Source: Streptomyces sp. BK340
GTDB taxonomy: Bacteria > Actinomycetota > Actinomycetes > Streptomycetales > Streptomycetaceae
DNA length: 64,000 nucleotides
Assembly: GCF_007827595.1 (NCBI RefSeq)
Contig: NZ_VISR01000020.1
Coordinates: forward strand, 62,001 to 126,000
Reading direction: 5' to 3'
The translations under genes and the position numbers were made by a program. Positions 54,288 through 63,641 of the stretch are shown here, in pieces. Within the stretch, counting starts at the first letter, position 1, and every line of letters begins with the position of its first letter. The notes beneath the pieces were generated by a model, which saw nothing but the letters and a program-made list of their open reading frames with translations, was not told the origin of the DNA and made no database searches.

Positions 54288-55973
54288 ATGCCGCAGTGGC
54301 ACTTTCCGGACGGTGATGGCGTTCCAGCGTGTCAGCTTGTAGAGGGGACCTTGGCTCCCATCGTCCTTCTCGACGCGCAGCTGCGTCATCTGTACGTCAA
54401 TCCGGCATGGGTCAAGGTCAGTGGCCTGCCCGCCTCGGCGTTCCTGGGACGAACGCTCGGGGAAGTGCTACCGGATCTCCAGAGGCCGGACGACGTTCTG
54501 TGCGAGGTGCTCGCGGATGGGCAACCTCGGGAAGCGACCATCTCAGGAACGACAGGGGTCTCCTCGCCTCTGGGGCAACGGCTCTGGCGAGCGGTCTATC
54601 ACCGCGTGGATCTGCCCGGACTAGGTCCGTGTCTGTGCGGGATCAGCGTGGAGATCAGTAATCTGCGCCGCTATCTGGACGATCTGGAGACCGCGCATCA
54701 GCGGCTGGCCCTGCTGGATGCCGCGGCCACGCGCGTCGGCACCACGCTCGACATCGAAACTACGTGCCAGGAGCTGGTCGACCTCCTGGCTCCCTCATTG
54801 ACCGACGTGGCCGCGGTGGCAATCGTCGAAGAGGAGTTCACCGGCGCTCCCCCGCCTCCTCCCGGGTTCCTGCGGCTGCGCAAGACGAGGGGGGTGGCGC
54901 CCCCTGGGATGGAATGGTTGCTGCGCCAGCTGGGCGGACCAGGACCATATGTTGACGTTCCCCGCGGCGTCGCCACACGGCGTTGCCTGGACACCGGGCG
55001 ACCGTGGCTGGGCAACCTGGCCTCGGACGAGCTGTTCCAGAAGGTGACCGTAGACCCCGAACGAACCAAGCTCTTCCGAGCGGCCGGCGTCCACTCACTT
55101 CTCATCGCTCCCCTGATCACGGCCGGCCGCCCGGTCGGCGTCATCTTTTTGGGAAGGGCCGGCGCATCGCGCCTCTTCAACGACGACGACCTCGTGACGC
55201 TCCAGGCGCTGGCCGACCGGGCCGCACTCTCCATCGACAGCGCGCGCCGCTACAGCTACGAACACACCATGGCTCTGGAACTCCAGCGGGCCCTGCTGTC
55301 CGAACCCAGGACCCCCCACCCTGCTGTGGAAGTGGCTGCCCGCTACATCCCCTCCGGCCACAGTGTCCTCGTCGGTGGGGACTGGTACGACTCGATTCCC
55401 CTGCCGGACTCTCGCACCTTGCTGGTCATGGGCGACGTGATGGGCCACGGATTCCAGGCCGCTGTCGCCATGAGCCAGTACCGCTCACTGCTCCGCACCA
55501 TTGCCACTTCCGGCACGGCCGTCGACAAGGTCCTCAGCGAGTTCGACCGTCAGGTCGCGGAACTGGGCCTTGACCGCCTGGCCACCTGCCTTCTCGCGGT
55601 CATGGATCCGCGGGCGGGCACCTGCACAGCGGCCAGCGCAGGGCATCTGCCGCCGGCCGTCCTGCGACCGAGCGGCGGCGTCGAGGTCTTGTGGCTCCCG
55701 GTCGGCCCACCCATCGGCACCGGAGTCGGTGGCTACCAATCGCTCACCGTACGCGTGGACCACGGCGCCACGCTGCTCCTCTACACCGACGGACTGGTGG
55801 AAAGACGCGGCACAGACATCGACGTCTCGGTACAGGCGCTCGAGGCGCTGAGCCTGCCGGCGGACGGCCCTCTGGACGCCATGCTCGACACGTTCCTGGC
55901 CCGCCTGGCCAACGGTGCGTACGAGGATGACGTCGCCATCCTCGCCGCCCGCCGGCGCGCCGAGAATGAGTGA
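54288..55973 (+). CDS. SpoIIE-family PP2C phosphatase with PAS and GAF domains
   Basis: The 561-residue protein has a PAS domain (about 20-120, L-Y-V-N-P-A-W-V-K-V-S-G), a GAF domain (about 150-320, L-L-I-A-P-L) and a C-terminal SpoIIE domain with G-G-D-W-Y-D, M-G-D-V-M-G-H-G and Y-E-D-D-V-A-I-L, which hold the metal-binding Asp residues. It would dephosphorylate an anti-anti-sigma factor in response to a bound ligand. ATG 54288 (GTGAGGG site) is preferred to GTG 54270. Confidence 0.85.
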   Translation: MPQWHFPDGDGVPACQLVEGTLAPIVLLDAQLRHLYVNPAWVKVSGLPASAFLGRTLGEVLPDLQRPDDVLCEVLADGQPREATISGTTGVSSPLGQRLWRAVYHRVDLPGLGPCLCGISVEISNLRRYLDDLETAHQRLALLDAAATRVGTTLDIETTCQELVDLLAPSLTDVAAVAIVEEEFTGAPPPPPGFLRLRKTRGVAPPGMEWLLRQLGGPGPYVDVPRGVATRRCLDTGRPWLGNLASDELFQKVTVDPERTKLFRAAGVHSLLIAPLITAGRPVGVIFLGRAGASRLFNDDDLVTLQALADRAALSIDSARRYSYEHTMALELQRALLSEPRTPHPAVEVAARYIPSGHSVLVGGDWYDSIPLPDSRTLLVMGDVMGHGFQAAVAMSQYRSLLRTIATSGTAVDKVLSEFDRQVAELGLDRLATCLLAVMDPRAGTCTAASAGHLPPAVLRPSGGVEVLWLPVGPPIGTGVGGYQSLTVRVDHGATLLLYTDGLVERRGTDIDVSVQALEALSLPADGPLDAMLDTFLARLANGAYEDDVAILAARRRAENE

Positions 55974-56162
55974 CCCGCGCCATTCAAGAACTCTCGGGAG
56001 ACGCTCTGTCTTTCACCTTCATGGGCCCGACCACTCGCGCCGTCCGTCAGTCCACCGGCCAACACCACACCCAAGTTCACCAAATGGGGTTCTGGATCGC
56101 TTTCCGTGACGCGTGTACGGTGGGTGATCTTTGCTGGGAGACCAGTGGGACCGAGGGGGGCC

Positions 56163-56744
56163 TCAGGTGCAGACGACGGGGCAGCCGCGCCGGATTGAGT
56201 GCTGTGCAGCGCGCAGGAACAGTGCGACGTAGAAGGCCGTGTCCAGGTCCTTGGTCCACGGTCCTGTTCGAGTAGTGGCCAGTTCCTTTGCTTGGTGCCT
56301 GAACCATGTGCTCAGGTCGAGGTTGTCGCATGTTGCCGGGGTTTCGGCTGGCAGATCGATGGCTGCCGCCAACTTCTCGGCGAGTGGTAGTACCTGAGGA
56401 GCGCCGGCCACCATGGACTCGTGGTCGTCGGATTCGATGGGCAACCAGATCTCCTCATCGAGCGAGAAGGGCACGAGCACGGTCCAGCCGCAGAGGATCT
56501 CCGATTCCTCCCGTGACAGGTGCGTCTGACACAAGGTGAGAAACCCGGTCATATCGGGGGTCAGCTTTTCCTCGAAGGCTTGTCCTGAGCCAGGTGCGAA
56601 GGCCGTCTCGGCGGGGACGTCCTCGTAGGGCGGCAGACCCCGCCGCTTGAGTTCAGCATTGAGTGCCGAAGCAACTTCACCCCATCCGTCCTCCTCGTCA
56701 CCGAACCATTCCTCCGCGCCGACGCTCACCAGATAGACACCCAT
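56163..56744 (-). CDS. Passenger hypothetical protein of the ISL3 element
   Basis: The 193-residue acidic protein begins M-G-V-Y-L-V-S-V-G-A-E-E-W-F-G-D-E-E-D-G-W and has L-P-P-Y-E-D-V-P, S-G-Q-A-F-E-E-K-L and V-L-V-P-F-S-L-D-E-E-I-W-L-P. It ends with a helix carrying F-Y-V-A-L-F-L-R-A-A-Q. It resembles small acidic cytoplasmic proteins often linked to toxin immunity, but no family is certain. It lies between the left IS end and the transposase. Confidence 0.65.
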   Translation of the reverse strand: MGVYLVSVGAEEWFGDEEDGWGEVASALNAELKRRGLPPYEDVPAETAFAPGSGQAFEEKLTPDMTGFLTLCQTHLSREESEILCGWTVLVPFSLDEEIWLPIESDDHESMVAGAPQVLPLAEKLAAAIDLPAETPATCDNLDLSTWFRHQAKELATTRTGPWTKDLDTAFYVALFLRAAQHSIRRGCPVVCT

Positions 56745-56776
56745 GTCGGGAAGCTATCGCGCGCATCTGACATCGA

Positions 56777-58378
56777 TCAGTGAGCCAGCAGGACTCGCTT
56801 GCGGAGCAGTGCGAAGCCGGCACGTCCGAACATCTGGCGCTTGAGCATCTTGATCCGGTTGACGTGTCCTTCGACGACGCCGGAGCTCCAGGGCAGGGTG
56901 AGTCCGGCGATGACGGCATCGCGGTCCCGGTCGATGCCGGCCGCGAGAGTGTGGAGGCTGGGCAGGTCGTCCTGGCGGACGGCGTCGAGCCACTGCGGGA
57001 GCCGTTCGCCCTGGCGCTCGGTGAGCATCTGGGCGAAGGACCGGACGTGACCGGTCAGGGCATCGAGTTCGGGGCAGCTGGCCAGGACGGCCTTGAGCCG
57101 GAGCTGTTCGGTCTCGGTCAGCGTCTCGGGTCGGCTGAGAATCCATCTCGTCACCACGCGGGGTGCCGGCGGCTGCGCGGTGACCGGCCGTGGCGAGGTC
57201 CGCTTCGCCCGCAGGTAGGCGCTGACCCGGCCGTAGCTGCCTCGATAGCCCAAGGGAACGATCTCCTCCCAGAGCTTCCAAGCGTTGGTGCAGCCCTCGT
57301 CCCAGCGTTCGTCCAGGTAGGGCTTGTACTCATCGAGGACGGAGGTCCTGTTGTGCTGCCACTGACCACGAAAGAGGTCTTCCGGCTTCGCAGCGTCGGC
57401 GAGGCTCTTGACCGTGCGGTGGGTCATGTTCAGTCGGCGCCCGATGGAACGGCGGCTGTGACCGGCTTCCAGCAGCGCGTGGACCGTGGCGTGCCTGGCT
57501 CGGACACGGTTGGCGAACCGCTCGCTCCGCCATGGAGATTCCGCCTTCTCCTCGGGCGGCGCCGGTTCGTCGGCCTTCCCCTCGCGATCGGGGACCAGGA
57601 CGCGAAGGCACTGGCGGTGGCGGGCGACAGCCCGCTCAGCAGCCTCCCCGAGGTTGTGCCACAAATGCCAGCGGTCGGCGACCTGCGTCGCCTGGGGCGC
57701 CCCGGCTGTGGCGCCTTCCGCGAAGAACGGCGCGCGGTCCCGGCAGACGATCTCGATCCCGGGTCGCTTCGCCAGCCATGCGGCCAGGCTGGACGCCTCC
57801 CGGTCAGGCAGCAGATCCACCGGCCGACGCGTCTCGACGTCGACGAGCACCGTGCCGTAGACCCGTCCTTTGCGTGTGGCGTACTCATCAACACCCCCCA
57901 CCCGCGGGGCCGGGACCTCGGGCTCGGGCAAGGCACCGAGCAGCCGCAACACCGCGCTGCGGCTGATGGACACCCCGAAGGCCCTCGCCAAGCGGGCACC
58001 GGCCCGGCCGGCGAGGGCGAGACCCACCGCGGCGAGACTCGACCGCAACCGCTCCGTCCACCTGCTGTGCCGCCGAGTCAGCCCCGGCAACTGCTCAACG
58101 AACGTCCGCCGAGCACACGAAGACTCCGGACAGAAGAACCGCCGAACTCGCAGTTGCAGGACCACCAGACGTCCCCCACTCGGCACATCCGCAGGAAACC
58201 GCAGGTAAGAGCTGTGCACCCGGGTCGACTCACTCCCACAGCCCGGGCATGCCGCCCCGGCCGCCGTACTGCAGACGTCGATGCGTATCGCCTCGTGGCT
58301 CACCTCCAGCGACAGCACCGACACGTCCGCGATGGACGGTAACAGCAGGCCCTCCAGGCGGGGCGAGGTCTCTTCCAC
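56777..58378 (-). CDS. ISL3-family transposase
   Basis: The 533-residue protein has the N-terminal zinc knuckle (C-P-G-C-G...C-P-E-S-S-C), an HTH, and the ISL3 DDE core: V-G-G-V-D-E-Y-A-T-R-K-G-R-V-Y, V-C-R-D-R-A-P-F and S-S-G-V-V-E-G-H-V-N-R-I-K-M-L-K-R. GTG 58378 is chosen as the first start that keeps the family N-terminus. Complete by length. Confidence 0.9.
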   Translation of the reverse strand: MEETSPRLEGLLLPSIADVSVLSLEVSHEAIRIDVCSTAAGAACPGCGSESTRVHSSYLRFPADVPSGGRLVVLQLRVRRFFCPESSCARRTFVEQLPGLTRRHSRWTERLRSSLAAVGLALAGRAGARLARAFGVSISRSAVLRLLGALPEPEVPAPRVGGVDEYATRKGRVYGTVLVDVETRRPVDLLPDREASSLAAWLAKRPGIEIVCRDRAPFFAEGATAGAPQATQVADRWHLWHNLGEAAERAVARHRQCLRVLVPDREGKADEPAPPEEKAESPWRSERFANRVRARHATVHALLEAGHSRRSIGRRLNMTHRTVKSLADAAKPEDLFRGQWQHNRTSVLDEYKPYLDERWDEGCTNAWKLWEEIVPLGYRGSYGRVSAYLRAKRTSPRPVTAQPPAPRVVTRWILSRPETLTETEQLRLKAVLASCPELDALTGHVRSFAQMLTERQGERLPQWLDAVRQDDLPSLHTLAAGIDRDRDAVIAGLTLPWSSGVVEGHVNRIKMLKRQMFGRAGFALLRKRVLLAH

Positions 58379-58504
58379 GACGCCGCACTGTCGACCACAC
58401 CAAGATCGGCCCCGGTTATTTTCAGGCAACTTCCCGAAGCCTGATCCGAGTGGCAGCCGTCACTCAGCGTGCGCGCGTCACGGAAAGAGAGCCAGAACCC
58501 CAAA

Positions 58505-58820
58505 TGGGACTGCACGCACGGCAACTTTCACACCACCAACCTCACCGCACGCGGCTCCCTCGTCGACTGGGAAGGATTGGACCTGGCCCCCGCGGCTACG
58601 ACATCGCCCTGCTCTACGCCTACGTCCAACTCGCCCCGTGCACCGCCGCACACATGCATCACCAGTTCGTCCCGCTACTCGACAGCGCCTCCGGACGGGC
58701 TACGCTGCTGATGGCCTGCGCCAAGCTGCTGCAATCCTCATCCCGCTGCGACCATCCCGACCTCACACCCAGACTCTGGATCTGGCCGACAGATCCGCGG
58801 TTGCTTGAGCTTCACGGCGT
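58505..58820 (+). pseudogene. Phosphotransferase (APH-like) C-terminal remnant
   Basis: The stretch reads H-G-N-F-H-T-T-N-L (Brenner-type H-G-D-x-H-x-x-N with Asp changed to Asn), L-V-D-W-E-G-L-D-L-A-P, and after a shift near 58585 G-Y-D-I-A-L-L-Y-A-Y and L-L-M-A-C-A-K-L-L-Q-S. The N-terminal lobe is missing; the ISL3 element lies at the break. Confidence 0.6.
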
Positions 58821-58933
58821 GCGCCTGATCTCACAGATCAGGCTTGGCCCACACATCAATCGATTGGGCATCGTTGTTGGCTCAAACAGCTATAAACTCC
58901 CGCTGCACTGCACCACTTCAAAGGGGGGTTTCT

Positions 58934-59203
58934 TTGCGCGCACGTCTTGCTGTCCCGGCCCTGGCTGTCGCCCTGGCCAGCGTCCTCTTCAGTGCACCAA
59001 CTGCTTCGGCGGCGGCATTGCCGTCCACCAACACGGCCCACCGCTGCATCCAGCACACCACCGGGGTGTGCGGCTGGACGCACCACCAAAGGCCGAAGGA
59101 CAAGTACGAGACGGCGAAGTGCAAGGATGCTTCCCTGTCGTACTCGCGGCACTCGCAGGGCACGTGCTCGCACCACCACGGCGTCAAGTACTGGTTCAAG
59201 TAG
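58934..59203 (+). CDS. Secreted DUF3761-like small protein
   Basis: A TTG start behind GGGGGG gives a signal peptide (V-P-A-L-A-V-A-L-A-S-V-L-F-S-A-P-T-A-S-A-A). The mature 65 residues have four Cys and the pattern C-K-D-A-S-L-S-Y-S-R-H-S-Q-G-T-C-S-H-H-H-G-V, as in DUF3761 proteins. It is probably exported and disulfide-bonded; function unknown. Confidence 0.75.
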   Translation: MRARLAVPALAVALASVLFSAPTASAAALPSTNTAHRCIQHTTGVCGWTHHQRPKDKYETAKCKDASLSYSRHSQGTCSHHHGVKYWFK

Positions 59204-59427
59204 ATCGCCTCAACGCAGGTCGCCTCCTCCCGCTCGTTGAGAAGGTGACCTGCCTGGACCCACTGCCGGCCCGAGTTCCGCAACTTCCTGAGCTTCCAGG
59301 AGACAGTCTCGGTGAGCGAGGCAACGCGGTCATCCTGGTGCGTGTCAGAGGCGCATCAGGTCGGCGTCAGAGGCTCCTGCCAATGTTGTTCACGTGAACG
59401 GCGCGGGTCACCCGATGCCGGGAGCAG

Positions 59428-59525
<98 letters not shown>

Positions 59526-59595
59526 GGCAGGATGCCGCAGCACTGGGCGCCGGCATCCCCCGATTCGCACTCTGTACGCACTTCTGTGAAGCCCG

Positions 59596-59901
59596 GTGGG
59601 TGTCTCTGTCCTTGCCCGGATCACAGACCACTTCGAGGGCCTGGTCACGTCGGCGCTCTATGGGGTGGAGGTGGACACCGTCACAGAGTCCACGGTCGAC
59701 GACTCGGCCGTGTTCGCTCGCAAGATCACCCACTTTCGAAGCTACCTGAGTGCCTGCGCCGGGGTGTTCCGCACCAGTGACGTCGTCGACCTGTCCGGCC
59801 GGTTGGTCCACGTACAAGGACCCGCTGCACGCAGCGGCTTCGGAATCGAGCTGAGCCCGTGGTCGGCAGCCGAGTCCTTCCTCGCCAACCTGACCCGCTG
59901 A
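59596..59901 (+). CDS. Hypothetical protein, 101 residues
   Basis: GTG start. Reads V-L-A-R-I-T-D-H-F-E-G-L-V-T-S-A-L-Y-G-V-E-V and G-F-G-I-E-L-S-P-W-S-A-A-E-S-F-L. Soluble, no motif known. It directly follows the abnormal tRNA. Confidence 0.5.
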   Translation: MGVSVLARITDHFEGLVTSALYGVEVDTVTESTVDDSAVFARKITHFRSYLSACAGVFRTSDVVDLSGRLVHVQGPAARSGFGIELSPWSAAESFLANLTR

Positions 59902-60204
59902 GCCATGGGCACGGCGTCCATGGCCTGCGTTCACGGCTGACGGAATCCCTGCCTGTACCCCTGGCGACTCTTCCGCATCTCGCGCAGTCCTGAATTGCGG
60001 CGTCTTCTTGCGGCATCGGGGCCCGGACCACGCTTGCAGCTGTGTGGGAGCACGTTTGGCGCATGGTCTGGGCGCCTGCCACCGAGCCTGGCGCCGGTCC
60101 GATCACTGCGATGCGGCACCCGCCGGCCTGGCAACGCCGCCCCAACCTCGATCAGGAAGCAGGCGCCGCCCAGGCACCTTGATGCACCGTCCGAGCACGC
60201 CAAA

Positions 60205-60245
60205 GGCCCGTACTTCCTTCCGTCCGCTCGGAGGAAGTACGGGCC
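60205..60245. terminator. Strong intrinsic terminator
   Basis: A perfect 13-bp stem (GGCCCGTACTTCC and its complement) with a 15-base loop is followed by ATTTT and preceded by AAA, so it can work in both directions. The rest of 59902-60772 holds no recognised gene. Confidence 0.8.
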
Positions 60246-60772
60246 ATTTTGCGCTTTGCCCCTGCCAGGGACGTTAAACCGACTGCTGCTCCTGTTGGGC
60301 CGGTACCAGGTCGGCGTACTCGATGGGTTGTTCGTCCACCCTCATGCGAGCCGCCCGCCTGGAGCAGGGGCGGCCTGCAGAGTGCGTCGAGAGTACGGTC
60401 AGCGCGGCGGCTCGAGTAGGTAGTCACTGAACTGGCTATCAGCCTGGTGGCGTTTGCGCCGGTGTGCGCTGAATGGATTTTCAAGCGACGGCGCACGCTG
60501 TATCAGGACGCTTTACCAGCAACATCGGTCGCGTTCTGTCAAATGTGCTCAGCATTTTGCATAACCGGGCCGGCTGCAGCCAGAAAGGTGATGTCGGTCT
60601 TGGTTTTCACCCACTGATGCGGCGACTTACCCGTTATTGCCTCACTCTGATGGCCGAGTGAGGCAGCCGCACGCTAATGTCGCGCCGGAGACGGGTCCCG
60701 GCCCCGAGGGTGGCACCGAAAGACCTGGACCCCTCCGCACTTTGACCAGCCGTCAATTCGCTGAGGAAACAG

Positions 60773-61027
60773 ATGACTGATCCCCGCATCGTCACCGGCA
60801 CCGTGGTGTCCGGGACGCCCCTGGACGGTAGCAATACCGACGGGAATTACGCACGCCTGCGTGCCTTCGCTGTCACGCTGAGCTTGGGCCCACTTGTCGT
60901 ACTTGCTCTGTCCTTCGTTCTGTCGCGCTCCGACTGGCCTGCCGCCGCGTGCGTTGCGTTCGCGATGACCGCTGCGGCCACGGCCCGCGCGTCCCGCATC
61001 GAATTCCTGTGGGCGCAGCTGGACTGA
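60773..61027 (+). CDS. Small membrane protein, 84 residues
   Basis: Two hydrophobic helices (L-S-L-G-P-L-V-V-L-A-L-S-F-V-L and A-A-C-V-A-F-A-M-T-A-A-A-T) follow a polar 30-residue start. ATG with GAGGA upstream. Unknown; it precedes the regulator gene on the same strand. Confidence 0.6.
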   Translation: MTDPRIVTGTVVSGTPLDGSNTDGNYARLRAFAVTLSLGPLVVLALSFVLSRSDWPAAACVAFAMTAAATARASRIEFLWAQLD

Positions 61028-61140
61028 ACCTGCCGCAAGGGGGTGGTGCTGGGCAGCGTCAGCGCGTTCCGGCACCACCTGGCCATGCCGATGGCAGGGC
61101 ACCGTGCGACCGGAGCAAGGTCAGGAGAGGACTGTGTGTG

Positions 61141-62223
61141 ATGGATCGTGGATCGCAGGTAGACACGTGTGTGGTGTGTGCGGGTCCTTTGGTGCAGAAC
61201 ACGGGTGCAGGCCGGCGCCGCCGGTACTGCGGCACCGCATGCCGCCGTCGGGCGCAGCGGCAGCGGCAGGCGCGCCGGAGTGCGGTCGCTGAACAACAAG
61301 GCCCGTTGGGGCGCGCGGTGGCCACGGAAGTCCACCGGCTGGCTGCGCAACTTCTGGACAGTGAGCTGCGCCAGGAGGAGCTGGCCACGCTGCTGGAACG
61401 CGCCGAGGCGATCCGCCGTGAGCTGGATATGTACACCGCGGCTGCGGTCCAGGACGCCCGGCACCGGGGTGAGAAATGGGAGGCCGTGGCCCGGGCCGCG
61501 CACGTCGCGCCGGAGACGGCACGGGCCCGATGGGGACCGGAGCGGGTGGCGCGAATGATGGTCTTGCACGCCAACGACAAGCGGGCCGCTCCCGCCCGGT
61601 GGCGTTCGGCACGGCCGGTGCCTGCCGCCGAGGCGTGCGAGGACACGGCCGTCGATCAGAGCGAGCACGCTGCCAGTCCGGTCAGCCAGCTGGCATCGGC
61701 GCTGACACAGCTGCAGGTCAGCAGTGGCAGGACAATCCGGGAAATCGCCGACCTCACCATGCTGTCGCCGTCGTTCATTTCTCGGGTCCTGTCCGGAGAC
61801 CGCCTGCCGACCTGGGACCTGGTGTGCGCACTGAGCGACATCTTCTGCTCGGACCCTGCCGAGTTGCGGGTCCTGTTCGAAGCCGCGCACGGCGTGACGG
61901 CACCGCAACGCCAGCCGGTCACCGCGGCGATCGAGCAGCTGCACGCGGCCGTGCGGGGACTGTACCTGGCGGCCAAGTCACCCTCGGCGGACCAGATCGA
62001 GGTTCTGAGTGCCAAGGCCGTCTCAGTCACAGCAGCCCGCCGCATGCTGGCGGGCGTCGACGTTCCGGAATGGGATGTACTGTCTGCTCTCGTCTGCGCG
62101 CTGGGGGGCCGACCCGCGGAAGTCAAACCCCTGTGGGAGGCCGTGCACTATGCATTTTTGATGTGCGACGACCCGCGGCTGCCGGACGGCACGACGCACA
62201 TCGCCCCACTGGGAGAGTGCTAA
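61141..62223 (+). CDS. Regulator with N-terminal zinc knuckle and XRE helix-turn-helix
   Basis: Residues 9-35 read C-V-V-C-A-G-P-L and R-R-R-Y-C-G-T-A-C-R-R-R-A, a four-Cys knuckle. A coiled-coil segment follows, then an HTH at about 190-245 (R-T-I-R-E-I-A-D-L-T-M-L-S-P-S-F-I-S-R-V-L-S-G) and a similar second repeat near 285-335. 360 residues. It overlaps the next gene by one base (TAATG), so the two are co-translated. Confidence 0.75.
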   Translation: MDRGSQVDTCVVCAGPLVQNTGAGRRRRYCGTACRRRAQRQRQARRSAVAEQQGPLGRAVATEVHRLAAQLLDSELRQEELATLLERAEAIRRELDMYTAAAVQDARHRGEKWEAVARAAHVAPETARARWGPERVARMMVLHANDKRAAPARWRSARPVPAAEACEDTAVDQSEHAASPVSQLASALTQLQVSSGRTIREIADLTMLSPSFISRVLSGDRLPTWDLVCALSDIFCSDPAELRVLFEAAHGVTAPQRQPVTAAIEQLHAAVRGLYLAAKSPSADQIEVLSAKAVSVTAARRMLAGVDVPEWDVLSALVCALGGRPAEVKPLWEAVHYAFLMCDDPRLPDGTTHIAPLGEC

Positions 62224-62711
62224 TGACCGGGCACAGAATTCCGTCCCACCTCACTGAGCGGAGGACTCACACCGGCGTGCGTCGTGTTCCGCGTCCTGGC
62301 CGCGGCACGCTTCGGGCTGAGCGCGCCGCCGTGACTGCTTTCGCCGCCTTTCGTGAGCGTCACTATGAACCGTATCTGCAGTACGCGGCGCTGCGGATCG
62401 GCCAAGACTGCGCGGCCGAGACGGCGGTCGCTGCAGCATTCACCGAGCTGGCGGTGTCGTGGACCGTGGTCCTTGGCAGCACGATTCCAGCTGCTGTCGC
62501 CTGGGACATTCTGCACGACCACATCGATCACGCGGTCGGCGTGAAGACGCAGACCTCAGCGCCAGGGAGAGCAGCGAGATCCCTACAGCTGGATGCACAC
62601 GTGTTGCACCGCAGGCTGCGGCTCAGTTCAGAACGTGTTGCCGAGGTACTGGGGGTAGCGCGCGAGGATCTTGTCGGTCTGCTGCCTTCCTCCGCCGCTC
62701 CGTTGGAGTGA
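62223..62711 (+). CDS. Sigma-factor-like protein
   Basis: The central part resembles sigma region 2 (A-F-A-A-F-R-E-R-H-Y-E-P-Y-L-Q-Y-A-A-L-R-I-G-Q, A-A-E-T-A-V-A-A-A-F-T-E-L) and the end could be a reduced region 4 (R-L-R-L-S-S-E-R-V-A-E-V-L-G-V-A-R-E-D-L). It lacks the conserved promoter-contact residues. Together with the upstream XRE protein it may form a small regulatory unit. Confidence 0.5.
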   Translation: MTGHRIPSHLTERRTHTGVRRVPRPGRGTLRAERAAVTAFAAFRERHYEPYLQYAALRIGQDCAAETAVAAAFTELAVSWTVVLGSTIPAAVAWDILHDHIDHAVGVKTQTSAPGRAARSLQLDAHVLHRRLRLSSERVAEVLGVAREDLVGLLPSSAAPLE

Positions 62712-62807
62712 TAACCGGCCACTTCACGGCGCGTCGATGTGACTGATGTCACTATACTGTGCCATCTCGGCGCCGGGTGGCGGTGTGCGGGCAGGAGGGG
62801 GACACGG

Positions 62808-63611
62808 GTGAGCTTGCCGTACGGAGTGGATGTCTCGGTTCCGAGTGTGGCTCGGATGTACGACAGTCTGCTGGGCGGCCGGGACAATTTCCCCGCCGAC
62901 CGTGCAGCCTGCGGCGAACTCCTCAAACACGTGCCCAGCATGACGGAACTCGCCTTGAACAACAGGCAGTTCCTGCGCCGGGTCGTGCACACGCTGGCCG
63001 CCGATTACGGCATCCGTCAGTTCATCGATCACGGATCGGGGCTGCCCACCCAGGACAATGTCCACGAGATCGCGCAGCGCGTCGACCCCGCAAGCCGGAT
63101 CGTGTACGTCGACAATGACCCCAGTGTCCGTGCCATGGGGAGTGTTCTGCTGGAGAGCAATGAGCGCACCGCCGTGCTCCAGGCGGACATGCGCGATACC
63201 GCGGAGATCTTCGAGAGCGATCCTGTGCGCCGGCTCATCGATCTCGATGAGCCGGTGGCTGCTCTGTTCGTATCCGTGCTGCACTGCATTCCCGACAGCA
63301 GTCGGCCTGGCGAGCTGATTGCCAAGGTCGCGGACAGGTTGCCGTCTGGCAGCATGATGGTGGTCTGCCAACTCGTCAGCGACTCGTCCGAGATCCGCGA
63401 CTTTGTCACCGGCTTCATGGACGAACAGACCCAAGGGCACTGGGGGCGCGTGCGGGAAAGGGCGGACGTCGCGGCCTTCTGTGCACCCCTGGAGCTGGTG
63501 GAGCCGGGTCTGACAGAAGTCTCAGCCTGGCGGCCCGTCCATGACGATGTCCCGGCCCAGCTCACCTGGGAATGGGAAGAGTACGGGGGCGTGGGCTTCG
63601 TGCGCCGCTGA
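62808..63611 (+). CDS. DUF574 S-adenosylmethionine-dependent methyltransferase
   Basis: The 267-residue protein is a full DUF574 member: S-V-A-R-M-Y-D-S-L-L-G-G-R-D-N-F at the start, A-L-N-N-R-Q-F-L-R-R-V-V, F-I-D-H-G-S-G-L-P-T for the SAM site, and V-Y-V-D-N-D-P-S-V. These proteins are abundant in Streptomyces; their substrates are unknown. GTG 62808 has a GGAGGGGG site. Confidence 0.85.
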   Translation: MSLPYGVDVSVPSVARMYDSLLGGRDNFPADRAACGELLKHVPSMTELALNNRQFLRRVVHTLAADYGIRQFIDHGSGLPTQDNVHEIAQRVDPASRIVYVDNDPSVRAMGSVLLESNERTAVLQADMRDTAEIFESDPVRRLIDLDEPVAALFVSVLHCIPDSSRPGELIAKVADRLPSGSMMVVCQLVSDSSEIRDFVTGFMDEQTQGHWGRVRERADVAAFCAPLELVEPGLTEVSAWRPVHDDVPAQLTWEWEEYGGVGFVRR

Positions 63612-63641
63612 GCGGCACAGACGCGCGGCAGCGGGTCAGCG

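Larger units (their letters stand above)
56086..58501. mobile_element. ISL3-family transposon with passenger gene
   Basis: Inverted ends start GGGGTTCTGG at 56086 and, reversed, at 58501, and stay similar for about 45 bp (CTTTCCGTGACGCG shared). AAAT stands directly outside both ends. The element holds the transposase and a second gene on the same strand. Confidence 0.75.

Noticed and set aside
56780..58342. Plus-strand open frame of 520 codons opposite the ISL3 transposase
   Set aside because: The minus strand has a complete transposase with all motifs, so the plus frame is a shadow.
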